The notes below the pieces were generated by a model. The model saw nothing but the letters and a program-made list of their open reading frames with translations, did no database searches and was not told the DNA's origin. 19,652 bases of DNA, from positions 1 through 19,652 of the forward strand of contig CAJWER010000023.1 of assembly GCA_913030785.1 (NCBI GenBank). The letters run 5' to 3'. Made by a program: the position numbers and the translations under genes. Source of the stretch: an uncultured Chloroflexota bacterium (GTDB lineage: Bacteria > Chloroflexota > Dehalococcoidia > Lucifugimonadales > CAJWER01). Position 1 is the first letter of the stretch, and every line of letters begins with the position of its first letter. This document shows positions 8,716 to 16,435 of the stretch, piece after piece.

Positions 8716-9651
8716 TTATCGTCTACGACCGCCGCGTCGAGCGGCCGGGTTTCGGACCCGGTCCAACATCGCTTTCACTGGCTCGCCGCGAACGGCCTCC
8801 ACGTCCTCGTGGTACTTGAGCAGGATGCCCAGCGTGTCGTCGATCACGGACGGCTCCAACTCTTTCTGGTCCAGGGCCACAAGTGCCGCAGTCCAGTCCA
8901 GGGTCTCGGCGACGCCGGCGACCTTGTACAACTCGGTCGAGCGGAGCTCCTGCACGAAGGATGTGACCTGCTCGGCAAGTTTGCGAGACGCTTCCGGAAC
9001 CTTCGTCGTGACTATCTGGAGCTCCTTACGGAAGTCGGGATACTCAATCCAGAAGTACAAGCAGCGGCGTTTGAGCGCGTCGTGCACCTCTCGCGTACGG
9101 TTTGATGTTATTACCACGATGGGCGGTTGCTCTGCGCGGACTGTACCCAGTTCGGGGATCGTTACCTGATAGTCCGATAGCAGTTCCAGCAGGAAACCCT
9201 CGAACTCTTCGTCTGCCCGGTCTATCTCGTCTATGAGCAGGACGGGCGGGCGCTCCCGCGAGTTGTCTATAGCCTGGAGAAGTGGCCGCTTAATCAGGAA
9301 CCGGTCGCTGAACAGTTCCTCGGCACTGGTGTCGCTGTTTCCATCGCCGGCTGCCTCGCGAAGTCGTATCTCTAGGAGTTGGCGCGCGTAGTTCCACTCG
9401 TAGACGGCGTGGGAGGCGTCGAGCCCTTCGTAGCACTGTAGGCGGATCAGGTCGGTGCCCAGGGTGGAGGCCAGCACCTTAGCGACCTCGGTCTTCCCGA
9501 CGCCGGCCTCGCCCTCCAGGAACAGGGGGCGTTGGAGCTTCAACGCAAGGTAAATGGAGACAGCGAGGCCCCTGTCTGCCACGTACAGGTGCTCTCTAAG
9601 GGATTTTTCGGTAGCGTCGACTGAAGCCGGACTGGCGTCGGCAATGTTCAA
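8716..9651 (-). CDS. coxD: MoxR-family AAA+ ATPase (CoxD-like)
   Basis: A 311-residue AAA+ ATPase with Walker A GEAGVGKT (47-54), Walker B VLLIDEID (137-144), sensor 1 in ITSNRTRE (near 181-188) and an arginine-finger-like ALKRRCLYF (192-200). These match the MoxR/CoxD group. Such proteins act as cytosolic chaperones with VWA partners. In CO dehydrogenase, CoxD is needed to sulfurate the active site. The start is TTG 9651, the first start after an in-frame TAG. A GGAG lies about 11 bases upstream, so initiation is probably modest. It belongs to the minus-strand cox operon, with its VWA partner two genes downstream. Confidence 0.9.
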   Translation of the reverse strand: MNIADASPASVDATEKSLREHLYVADRGLAVSIYLALKLQRPLFLEGEAGVGKTEVAKVLASTLGTDLIRLQCYEGLDASHAVYEWNYARQLLEIRLREAAGDGNSDTSAEELFSDRFLIKRPLLQAIDNSRERPPVLLIDEIDRADEEFEGFLLELLSDYQVTIPELGTVRAEQPPIVVITSNRTREVHDALKRRCLYFWIEYPDFRKELQIVTTKVPEASRKLAEQVTSFVQELRSTELYKVAGVAETLDWTAALVALDQKELEPSVIDDTLGILLKYHEDVEAVRGEPVKAMLDRVRNPAARRGGRRR

Positions 9652-9771
9652 GGGATGCTATCTCCGTAGGGCCGGGACAACGCTCTTACAAGGATAACAC
9701 GATAGCAAAGGGATCGGCGGGGTTTCAATGACGCAGCCGATTTACTAGGTAAGGGCGCACTGTGAGTAGGG

Positions 9772-10035
9772 CTATCTCGGGAAGGCTGTTGCCCGCCGTC
9801 TCAGGGCCCAGGCGACGAGGAGCACGAAGGCACCGGCTAGGGCCGCCAGCTCCCAAGGATGCAATCCCTGGGACCGACGCCACTTGCTGGACTTTTATGG
9901 TGATCGTGGCATGTCGAAGCACGGCGGGTCCGCAGCGATTGCCAGGCCTGGGACGATCGCCATCAGCATCAGGACAAGCCCCATGCCAAGAATCGGGGCT
10001 GTCCTGGTCAGTCCCAAACGACATCTGTGAGTCAT
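9772..10035 (-). pseudogene. small exported or anchored protein interrupted by an in-frame TAA
   Basis: ATG 10035 has a strong Shine-Dalgarno GGAGGG six bases upstream. The first 46 residues contain a textbook signal peptide: a basic start MTHRCRLGLTR, a hydrophobic core ILGMGLVLMLMAIVPGLA and a likely cleavage site AIA-ADPP. TAA at 9895-9897 then stops the frame. The same frame continues for 40 codons with WELAALAGAFVLLVAWALRRR, a C-terminal hydrophobic helix with a basic stop-transfer tail, and ends at TAG 9772-9774. The intact form would be about 87 residues, with signal peptide and C-terminal anchor. Alternatively only the 46-residue N-terminal product is made (9895-10035). I do not recognise the family. 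It lies between coxM and coxD. Confidence 0.55.
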
Positions 10036-10041
10036 CAACGG

Positions 10042-10047
10042 CCCTCC
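10042..10047 (-). promoter_or_regulatory. Shine-Dalgarno site of the small exported protein
   Basis: GGAGGG on the minus strand, six bases before ATG 10035. Together with the signal peptide it is the main reason to accept this small gene, which reading-frame length alone would miss. Confidence 0.65.
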
Positions 10048-10099
10048 GAAGGTTGCCGGCACGTGCCGTGACCACCGGTAGGGACGCGTCAGGACCAGA

Positions 10100-10966
10100 C
10101 TATCCGGCGCGTACCGCCGCTGCGGTGATGGCCCGCCCGACGTACACGGTTGCGACCGAGCGGCGGTACTCGGCTGAGGCGAAGATGTCGCCGATCACAT
10201 CGTCGCCAAGGTCATCGGACGCGTTGGCGGCGGCCGTGGCGATTGTGTCCTCATCCAGCGCATTGCCGGTGAGGGCGGCTTCGACCAGTGCGGCCCTTGT
10301 AGGGCTGGATACCAGGCCGCCGAGGACGACGCTGGCCGCGGTGCACTTGCCGCCACTTACGGTAACGATGGCCGCGGCGCCAATGACGGCGTATCGCGAG
10401 GCTGGGTGGGAGAATTTTGAGTAGGCCGAGCCCTGGCCGGAGGCTGAGGCGGGTATTTCGACGGACGTTAGCACTTCGTTTGCCGCCAGCGCGGTGGACA
10501 TCAGGCCCTGGAAGAAGCCGGCGGCGGGTATGGATCTCTCACCGATTGGTCCAGTTACGCCAAAGGTGGCTCCGAGGGCTGTCAGGACCGTCGGAAGGTC
10601 TGATGCCGGGTCGGCGTGGGCGACGTTGCCGCCGATGGTGCCGCGGTTGCGCACCTGGGGATCGCCGATCATGGCTGCCGCCTCGGCGAGCATTGGAGAT
10701 GCCTGTTGCACGGCATCCGAGGATGCGATGTCTGCATGGGGTGTGAGCGCACCGATCTTCAGGACTCCGTTGCTTTGCTCAATGCCCTTCATGCCGGAGA
10801 CGTGGCCGATGTCAATGAGGGCCGAGGGCTCCGCCAACCGCAGCTTCATCAGCGGTATCAGGCTGTGACCGCCGGCCAGAAGCTTTGCGCCGTCGTGTTG
10901 TTGTAGGAGACTAACTGCCTCCGCGACCGAGCCTGCGCGATAGTAGTCTACAGATGCTGAGTACAT
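10100..10966 (-). CDS. coxM: FAD-binding medium subunit of CO/xanthine dehydrogenase family (CoxM)
   Basis: A 288-residue FAD subunit of a molybdenum hydroxylase. It passes electrons from the Fe-S clusters of CoxS to an external acceptor. Both FAD motifs are present: AGGHSLIPLMKLRL (31-44) and TIGGNVAHADPASDLP (110-125). Length matches CoxM proteins. ATG 10966 follows the coxL TAG by two bases, and GGAAGGGAG just upstream serves as ribosome binding site. A longer open frame reaches to 11263, but that part lies in an alternative frame of coxL and is not used. The order S-L-M is the one described for form II clusters; form I clusters are M-S-L. Confidence 0.95.
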   Translation of the reverse strand: MYSASVDYYRAGSVAEAVSLLQQHDGAKLLAGGHSLIPLMKLRLAEPSALIDIGHVSGMKGIEQSNGVLKIGALTPHADIASSDAVQQASPMLAEAAAMIGDPQVRNRGTIGGNVAHADPASDLPTVLTALGATFGVTGPIGERSIPAAGFFQGLMSTALAANEVLTSVEIPASASGQGSAYSKFSHPASRYAVIGAAAIVTVSGGKCTAASVVLGGLVSSPTRAALVEAALTGNALDEDTIATAAANASDDLGDDVIGDIFASAEYRRSVATVYVGRAITAAAVRAG

Positions 10967-10968
10967 GG

Positions 10969-13317
10969 CTAGCTCCCTTCCTCGTCTTGGATGGCGCGCC
11001 ATACCTTTTCGGGTGTCAGCGGCATGTCTATCTTGCCTACGCCGAAGGGCTTGAGGGCGTCCATCACCGCGTTGTAGGTGGTAACGGTCGACGCGATGGT
11101 CCCCGTCTCGCCCACGCCCTTGATGCCAAGGGGATGGTGCGGTGACTCGGTCACGGTGCTTAGCGTCTCTACGTTGGGCGCCGTGTCTGCCCTGGGTATC
11201 GCGTAGTCCAGCATCGAGCCGGTGACGAGCTGGCCCTGGTCGTCGTAGACCGCGCCCTCCCACAGCACCGGGCCGATTCCCTGGACGACACCGCCGTGGA
11301 CCTGCCCCTCGACGATCATGGGGTTGATCTGGGGTCCGCAGTCGTCGACTGCCAGGTAGCTCCTCACGTCAACGTGGCCGGTGTCAGGGTCGACCTCGAC
11401 GACTGCCACGTGGACGCCGAATGGGTATGTAAAGTTGGGCGGGTCATAAAAGACCGTGGCCTCCAGACCGGGCTCCATGCCTTCTGGCATGTCCCACGCC
11501 ACGTTTGCCATGAGGGCGATGTCCTGAATGCTCTTGGACTGGTCGCGGGACCCCTTGACGAAGAAGTCGCCGTCCTCATAGTCGATGTCCTCGGTGGCCG
11601 CTTCCAACAGATGGGCTGCGAGCACCTTGGCCTTCTCCGCGATCTTGCGCACCGACAACGCGACTGCTGCACCCGCCACCGCTGTGGTGCGGCTGCCGTA
11701 GGTTCCCCAACCCATTGGGGTGTTGTCTGTGTCGCCGTGGATCAGCTCGACATCATCGGTGTCGACCCCCAGTCCGTCCGAAACGATCTGGGCGAACGTG
11801 GTCTCTTCACCCTGGCCGTGGGGAGAGGCGCCTGTGTAGATGTTGACCTTGCCTGTCGGGTGGAACCTCACGGTCGCGCTCTCCCACAGGCCGCCCTGGA
11901 AACCGACTGCGCCGGCGACCTGGGAGGGGCCTAGGCCGCACATCTCAGCGTACGATGAGACACCGATACCTATGTAGCGGCCCTGGGCTCGCAGGGTTTC
12001 CTGCTCTTTTCGCAGGTCGTCGTAGCCGGCGTGATCGAGAGCCAGGTCCAGTGCCGCCTCGTAGTTGCCGGAATCGTAGGTCAGGCCGGTGGCTACGTCG
12101 TGCCCGTCCTCGAATGGGGGAATAAGGTTCTTCCTTCGGACCGCAACCGGGTCCATGCCTAACTCGTCTGCAAGCAGGTCGACAAGCCTCTCCACGAGGA
12201 ACGTGGCCTCGGGCCTTCCGGCACCCCTGTACGCGTCGACAGGCGCTGCGTTGTTGAAGACGCCGTACACGTCGCCCTTGATGTTCGGGATGTCGTAGGC
12301 GCCGCTGTACATGAGGCCGTGGAGGATCGTGGGGATGCCGGGACCTGCTGTAGACAGATATGCGCCCATCCCAGCGTAGACCTTCGTGCGCAGTCCGGTG
12401 ATCTTGCCGTCCTTGGTCGCGGCCATCTCGACATGCTGGACGTGGTCGCGGCCGTGGATTGTGGCCAGGTAGCCTTCGCTACGGGTGGCGGTCCACTTGA
12501 CGGGACGACCTGTCTGCATGGCGCAAAACGCCGCTATGACCTCATCCGCGTAGAAGGGGATTTTGCTGCCGAAGCCCCCGCCTACCTCGGTGGCGATGAC
12601 ACGGATCTTATGTTCCGGCACATCGGTTACGACGCTCATCAGGAACCGAGCGATATGGGGGTTCTGGGAGGTGCTCCAGACAGTCAGTTCGCCCATTGAT
12701 GCTAGCCACTGGGCGACGGCGGAGCGTGGCTCCATCGCATTGGGGATCAGCCTCTGGTGGACGATCCGCTCGCCAACGGTCACCTCCGCCGCTTCGAATG
12801 CCGCGTCGGCGTCGCCACCTGCGACAACCCAGTGGAAAGCCTGGTTGCCAGGGGCGTCGTCGTGGAGTTGGGGCGCGCCCGGCTGGGCGGCTTCCTCGGG
12901 GTCTATGACGACTGGCAACTGCTCGTAGTCGACGGTAATGCCGGCGAGGGCGTCCTCGGCATCATAGCGGCTCTCGGCCACCACGACGGCCACGGCGTCT
13001 CCGACATAGCGCACCACGTCCCTCGCGATCGCGGGATGGTCCACGGCCTTCAGGTCGGAGTCCGGGACCAGCCATGCGCACGGCACGCCGTTGAGCGAGG
13101 CTGTATCCTCACCCGTAAATACCGCTACGACACCGTCCCGTGACGCGGCGTCTGTAATGTCGATGCTCTTGATCGTTGCATGGGCATAGGGGCTGCGAAG
13201 GATCGCGGCGTATGCCATGCCGGGCAGGGTTACGTCGTCGGTGTAGATTGCGCCTCCGGTGATGAGCCGGGGATCCTCACGTCGCCGGATACCGGAGCCG
13301 AATATCCTTGTGGTCAT
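10969..13317 (-). CDS. coxL: molybdopterin large subunit, form II CoxL-like / xanthine dehydrogenase family
   Basis: A 782-residue catalytic subunit that binds molybdopterin cytosine dinucleotide. Seen in sequence: MTTRIFGSGIRRREDPRLITG at the N-terminus, GGGFGSK (246-252), AYRGAGR (362-368) and the active-site Glu in GVGETG (Glu737). Form I CO dehydrogenases have AYxCSFR, whose Cys binds copper. AYRGAGR marks form II proteins, so no Cu-S-Mo site is expected. Some form II enzymes have been reported to oxidise CO slowly; others probably hydroxylate aromatic or aldehyde substrates. The substrate is therefore open. ATG 13317 overlaps the coxS TGA (ATGA), which implies translational coupling. A 24-codon upstream extension lies inside coxS and is rejected. 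Confidence 0.93.
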   Translation of the reverse strand: MTTRIFGSGIRRREDPRLITGGAIYTDDVTLPGMAYAAILRSPYAHATIKSIDITDAASRDGVVAVFTGEDTASLNGVPCAWLVPDSDLKAVDHPAIARDVVRYVGDAVAVVVAESRYDAEDALAGITVDYEQLPVVIDPEEAAQPGAPQLHDDAPGNQAFHWVVAGGDADAAFEAAEVTVGERIVHQRLIPNAMEPRSAVAQWLASMGELTVWSTSQNPHIARFLMSVVTDVPEHKIRVIATEVGGGFGSKIPFYADEVIAAFCAMQTGRPVKWTATRSEGYLATIHGRDHVQHVEMAATKDGKITGLRTKVYAGMGAYLSTAGPGIPTILHGLMYSGAYDIPNIKGDVYGVFNNAAPVDAYRGAGRPEATFLVERLVDLLADELGMDPVAVRRKNLIPPFEDGHDVATGLTYDSGNYEAALDLALDHAGYDDLRKEQETLRAQGRYIGIGVSSYAEMCGLGPSQVAGAVGFQGGLWESATVRFHPTGKVNIYTGASPHGQGEETTFAQIVSDGLGVDTDDVELIHGDTDNTPMGWGTYGSRTTAVAGAAVALSVRKIAEKAKVLAAHLLEAATEDIDYEDGDFFVKGSRDQSKSIQDIALMANVAWDMPEGMEPGLEATVFYDPPNFTYPFGVHVAVVEVDPDTGHVDVRSYLAVDDCGPQINPMIVEGQVHGGVVQGIGPVLWEGAVYDDQGQLVTGSMLDYAIPRADTAPNVETLSTVTESPHHPLGIKGVGETGTIASTVTTYNAVMDALKPFGVGKIDMPLTPEKVWRAIQDEEGS

Positions 13318-13790
13318 GACTGTCCTCCAATTACCGACGCGGCCTCTTGGACGGCTCGCACGATGTTGACGTAGCCGGTGCACCTGCACATGTTGCCCTC
13401 AAGCCCGTGGCGGATCTCCTCCGGTGATGGGGCCGGGTTGACCCTCAGGAGCTCGTTGGCAGCGATTATCATGCCGGGGGTGCAGAAGCCGCACTGAAGG
13501 CCGTGTTTGTTCCAGAAGGCTTCCTGCAGCGGGTGCAGTCCGCCCTTGGGCGCCAGGCCCTCTATTGTCGTGATGGATGCGCCGTCGGCCTGTACTGCGA
13601 GGGTGGTACATGACTTCACCGCCACGCCGTCCATGATGATCGTGCAGGCGCCGCACTGGCTGGTGTCGCAGCCTACCTTTGCTCCGGTGAGCCCTATGGT
13701 GTCCCGGATGAAGTGGACGAGGAGCTGTCGTGGCTCGACATCCTGACAATGTACTTTGCCGTTGACGGTGATCTCCACTGATACTTTCAC
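13314..13790 (-). CDS. coxS: [2Fe-2S] small subunit of CO/xanthine dehydrogenase family (CoxS)
   Basis: A 158-residue iron-sulfur subunit that carries electrons from the molybdenum site to FAD. Four Cys of the plant ferredoxin-type cluster are Cys41, Cys46, Cys49 (CDTSQCGAC) and Cys61. The second cluster uses Cys100 and Cys103 (CGFC) with Cys135 and Cys137 (CRC). All eight ligands are present and length is normal. It starts with GTG at 13790, seven bases after a perfect Shine-Dalgarno GAGGAGGT. It is the first gene of the minus-strand operon, with its own promoter about 80 bases upstream. Its TGA overlaps the coxL ATG. Confidence 0.96.
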   Translation of the reverse strand: MKVSVEITVNGKVHCQDVEPRQLLVHFIRDTIGLTGAKVGCDTSQCGACTIIMDGVAVKSCTTLAVQADGASITTIEGLAPKGGLHPLQEAFWNKHGLQCGFCTPGMIIAANELLRVNPAPSPEEIRHGLEGNMCRCTGYVNIVRAVQEAASVIGGQS

Positions 13791-13797
13791 GAGTAGT

Positions 13798-13805
13798 ACC
13801 TCCTC
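13798..13805 (-). promoter_or_regulatory. ribosome binding site of coxS
   Basis: GAGGAGGT on the minus strand, seven bases before the GTG at 13790. This supports GTG as the true start. Confidence 0.8.
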
Positions 13806-13873
13806 GAGCGTTGGCCTTTTCGGGCCGAATCCGGGGGCTGGCGTAGGCTGTCCAGCTTACTGAAGTGGCTGCA

Positions 13874-13902
13874 AATGTATGGTAGGCAGGCAGTGGTGTC
13901 AA
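13874..13902 (-). promoter_or_regulatory. sigma-70-type promoter of the cox operon
   Basis: On the minus strand, a perfect -35 TTGACA (13902-13897) is followed by exactly 17 bases and a -10 TACATT (13879-13874). Transcription would start near 13867, leaving a leader of about 77 bases to the coxS GTG. No other equally good match was seen upstream of coxS. Confidence 0.6.
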
Positions 13903-13905
13903 CAA

Positions 13906-13921
13906 AGTGAAAAGTGTCACA
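13906..13921. promoter_or_regulatory. possible CRP/FNR-type operator upstream of the cox promoter
   Basis: AGTGA-N6-TCACA matches the CRP/FNR superfamily consensus TGTGA-N6-TCACA with one mismatch. It ends three bases upstream of the -35, so its centre lies about 46 bases before the predicted transcription start, close to an activator position. The CO sensor CooA belongs to this superfamily, although its own site differs. One short site can arise by chance. Confidence 0.35.
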
Positions 13922-14047
13922 GTCCAGCTTTGGTGTGGGTTCTCCTGATGAGCTTCTGACAGGCTGTCGATGAGAGATTCGCCGGCCCTCCCCCCGCCTA
14001 AGAGAATAGATAGGGAATTCTTGTTAGGGACACCCTCACGTACCCGG

Positions 14048-14069
14048 CAGATGGGCTTTCGCCCCTCTG
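14048..14069. repeat. stem-loop in the cox-acs spacer
   Basis: CAGA-T-GGGC pairs with GCCC-C-TCTG around a TTTC loop: eight base pairs and one T/C mismatch. No T-run follows on the plus strand, so an intrinsic terminator is unlikely. It may be part of a dispersed intergenic repeat. Confidence 0.45.
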
Positions 14070-14238
14070 CACACCCTCTTTGCGTAGTGTGCGAGCTTTG
14101 AGTCAGGGTTCAGGTCTTGAGCATTCGGGCAGTGGAAGTGAAGGCTTTCCAGCCCTTTCCGACTAAGGAAGACAGGCAGACATTTGATGTGAGGGACATC
14201 TCGGGTACCGGGCGTCTGGCTTAGTCTCTTTGTGTGGC

Positions 14239-14269
14239 GGGCCAGGCGGAGGCCCCACGGCCCTGGCCC
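14239..14269. repeat. strong GC stem-loop in the cox-acs spacer
   Basis: GGGCCAGG (14239-14246) and CCTGGCCC (14262-14269) form a perfect eight-pair stem around a 15-base GC-rich loop. No T-run follows. It could be an RNA structure or a repeat element. Confidence 0.45.
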
Positions 14270-14339
14270 CTACGGGGAGGCGGTGGATGACGGAACAACG
14301 CGAACTGTAATGCCTAGCCTCCAGCCCTTGATGCACCGG

Positions 14340-14368
14340 TTGAAACGGTGAAATTGTGCTGGTATCCT
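14340..14368 (+). promoter_or_regulatory. promoter of acs with inverted repeat over the -35
   Basis: A -35 TTGAAA (14340-14345), 17 bases and a -10 TATCCT (14363-14368) put the start near 14375 and give a leader of about 62 bases. The -35 lies in the loop of an inverted repeat, CACCG (14334-14338) and CGGTG (14346-14350), a possible operator. A perfect palindrome ATTTGCAAAT lies in the leader at 14407-14416. Confidence 0.45.
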
Positions 14369-14437
14369 TCTCACCCAAGCTAGCCTTTTGATGGCGACGG
14401 CTTGTGATTTGCAAATTTGTCTGGGAGGGGATCACAG

Positions 14438-16435
14438 ATGGCAGATACCGAGGAGAGGGCCGAGGTCGACGAGGCCGAAATTGCCGCTCATTGGAAAGAA
14501 GAGGAGTGGATACACCCATCCGAGAGCTTTGTCGCCCAGGCGAATATGGCGGACGAAGCGGTGCTGGAGCGCTTCGCCCAGGACAAGTTCCCGGAGTCTT
14601 TCCGTGAATATGCAGACCTCCTGGATTGGGATGAGCCCTGGCATACGACGCTCGATTCGTCGAACCCTCCGTTCTGGAACTGGTTCGTGGGAGGCAAGCT
14701 CAACGCGTCCTATAACTGCGTCGACCGCCACCTTGAAAAGAACCGCAACAAGGCGGCCTTCATATTCGTCCCCGAGGACGAGGGCGAGGTGGACCAGGTA
14801 ATCACCTATCAGGACCTCTATGTGCGCGTTAACGAGTTCGCGGCGCTGCTACAAGACTTCTGTGGGCTCAAGGCGGGTGACCGGGTGACGCTCCACATGC
14901 CGATGACGCCGGAGTTGCCGGTAGTGATGCTGGCCTGCGCGAGGATTGGCGTTATCCATTCTCAGGTCTTCGGCGGGTTTAGCGGGACGGCATGTGGCGA
15001 GCGCATTGTGGACTCCGAGAGCCATGTCCTGATTACGACGGATGCATACTGGCGCTCGGGTAAGCTGTTGGATCACAAGGAGAAGGCCGACGAGGCTGTG
15101 GCCAAGGCGGCTGAGAGCGGCGTCGTTGTCGACAAGGTGCTGGTGTGGCGTCGCTACCCCGGCAAGGTGTCAGCTGCGACTCCGATGGTTGGCGGGCGAG
15201 ATTTTTACGTAGACGAGCTGATGAAGGACTACAAGGGGCGGCGTGTTGCACCTCTGTCAATGTCCTCCGATGCGCCTCTGTTCCTGATGTACACATCTGG
15301 GACGACCGCGAAGCCCAAGGGGTGCCAGCACAGCACAGGTGGCTACTTGGCCTACGCGGCCGGAACGGCGAAGTACTACCAGGACATCCACCCGGAGGAT
15401 GTGTACTGGTGTATGGCGGACATCGGCTGGATCACCGGCCACAGCTACATCGTCTATGGCCCGCTCGCCAACGGAGCCACCACGGTGATGTACGAAGGAG
15501 CTCCCAACTGGCCCGATGAAGGACGGTTCTGGAATATCGTCGAAAAGTACAAGGTCTCGATCTTCTACACCGCACCCACCGCCATTCGAGCCTTCATCAA
15601 GTGGGGCGACGATTGGCCCGGACAAGCCGACCTCTCGAGCCTCAGACTGCTGGGCACCGTCGGAGAACCAATCAACCCCGAGGCCTGGATGTGGTACCGG
15701 AAAGTGATCGGAGCCGAAAAATGCCCGATCGTCGACACCTGGTGGCAAACCGAAACCGGCTGCATCATGCTCAGCCCACTGCCCGGTGTCACCACGACCA
15801 AGCCGGGCAGCTGCACCATGCCACTGCCTGGTGTCGTTCCCGATATCGTGACCAAGGATGGCGAAAGCCTGGACGACAACCTCGGTGGACTGCTCGTCCT
15901 GAAACAGCCTTGGCCCTCCATGCTCAGAACGCTCTACGGTGACCACGATCGGTTCCTCGAGACCTACTTCAGCGAAATACCCGGTTCCTACTTCGCTGGA
16001 GACGGGGCCCGCAGAGACGAAGACGGATGTTACTGGATCATGGGCCGAGTCGATGACGTGCTCAACGTCGCCGGACATCGACTCAGTACCATGGAAATCG
16101 AAAGCGCACTCGTGTCACACCCGCAGGTCGCCGAAGCCGCCGTCGTCGGATTCCCGCACGAACTCAAGGGCGAAGGTATCTGCTGCTTCGTCACCATGAC
16201 CGTCCAAGACCAATCCGAAGAACTCAAGGCCGAACTGATCGCGCATGTCCGCGAACAAATCGGAGCCATCGCCACGCCCGACAAGATCCGTTTCGCCGCC
16301 GCCGTGCCCAAGACTCGCAGTGGGAAAATCATGAGACGGTTGCTCAGGGACATTGCGGCGGGACGTGAAGAGGTCGGTGACACGACGACGCTCGAAGACT
16401 ACACCGTGCTCGCCTCGCTCCGAGACGACGAGTAA
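14438..16435 (+). CDS. acs: acetyl-CoA synthetase (AMP-forming), probably a hybrid of two sources
   Basis: A 665-residue acyl-adenylate enzyme that activates acetate (or a close short-chain acid) to acetyl-CoA with ATP. Motifs in order: the P-loop-like TSGTTAKPKG (286-295), DIGWITGHSYIVYGPL (328-343), DTWWQTETG, GRVDDVLNVAGHRLS and the catalytic Lys near 630 in KTRSGKIMRR. Length is normal for the family. ATG 14438 is chosen because GGGAGGGG (14423-14430) lies seven bases upstream. An upstream start at 14417 would cover that site. Codon usage switches inside the gene: Glu is mostly GAG through residue 320 and almost always GAA from residue 353, and Gly GGA rises from about 3 of 22 to roughly half. 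The join lies in a conserved motif, so the frame is intact but the protein may be a chimera. Confidence 0.9.
   Translation: MADTEERAEVDEAEIAAHWKEEEWIHPSESFVAQANMADEAVLERFAQDKFPESFREYADLLDWDEPWHTTLDSSNPPFWNWFVGGKLNASYNCVDRHLEKNRNKAAFIFVPEDEGEVDQVITYQDLYVRVNEFAALLQDFCGLKAGDRVTLHMPMTPELPVVMLACARIGVIHSQVFGGFSGTACGERIVDSESHVLITTDAYWRSGKLLDHKEKADEAVAKAAESGVVVDKVLVWRRYPGKVSAATPMVGGRDFYVDELMKDYKGRRVAPLSMSSDAPLFLMYTSGTTAKPKGCQHSTGGYLAYAAGTAKYYQDIHPEDVYWCMADIGWITGHSYIVYGPLANGATTVMYEGAPNWPDEGRFWNIVEKYKVSIFYTAPTAIRAFIKWGDDWPGQADLSSLRLLGTVGEPINPEAWMWYRKVIGAEKCPIVDTWWQTETGCIMLSPLPGVTTTKPGSCTMPLPGVVPDIVTKDGESLDDNLGGLLVLKQPWPSMLRTLYGDHDRFLETYFSEIPGSYFAGDGARRDEDGCYWIMGRVDDVLNVAGHRLSTMEIESALVSHPQVAEAAVVGFPHELKGEGICCFVTMTVQDQSEELKAELIAHVREQIGAIATPDKIRFAAAVPKTRSGKIMRRLLRDIAAGREEVGDTTTLEDYTVLASLRDDE
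15395..15496. other. probable sequence junction inside acs
   Basis: Between Glu320 (GAG) and Glu353 (GAA) the codon style changes and stays changed through nhaA. The interval encodes the highly conserved DIGWITGHSY block, where two unrelated acs genes could share enough identity to be joined by an assembler or by homologous recombination. Confidence 0.6.

Larger units (their letters stand above)
13923..14333. other. non-coding divergent spacer with hairpins
   Basis: This stretch between the cox promoter and the acs promoter shows no convincing gene in any frame. It contains the two stem-loops listed separately. It also has two loosely similar segments starting at 14027 and 14193 (GGGACA..CTC..GTACC..GGC..TGG), which may be degenerate copies of one intergenic repeat. 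I see no tRNA. I cannot assign a riboswitch class. Confidence 0.5.

Noticed and set aside
10100..11263. Longer coxM starting at 11263
   Set aside because: The extra 99 codons overlap coxL in another frame. ATG 10966 has a good ribosome binding site and matches the CoxM N-terminus.
13318..13389. N-terminal extension of coxL
   Set aside because: It lies inside coxS. ATG 13317 overlaps the coxS stop as ATGA and fits the family start.
14239..14269. Intrinsic terminator
   Set aside because: The stem is strong but no T-run follows on either strand.
13923..14333. Molybdenum-cofactor riboswitch for the cox operon
   Set aside because: The region lies upstream of the predicted cox transcription start, and I could not match the known fold by eye.
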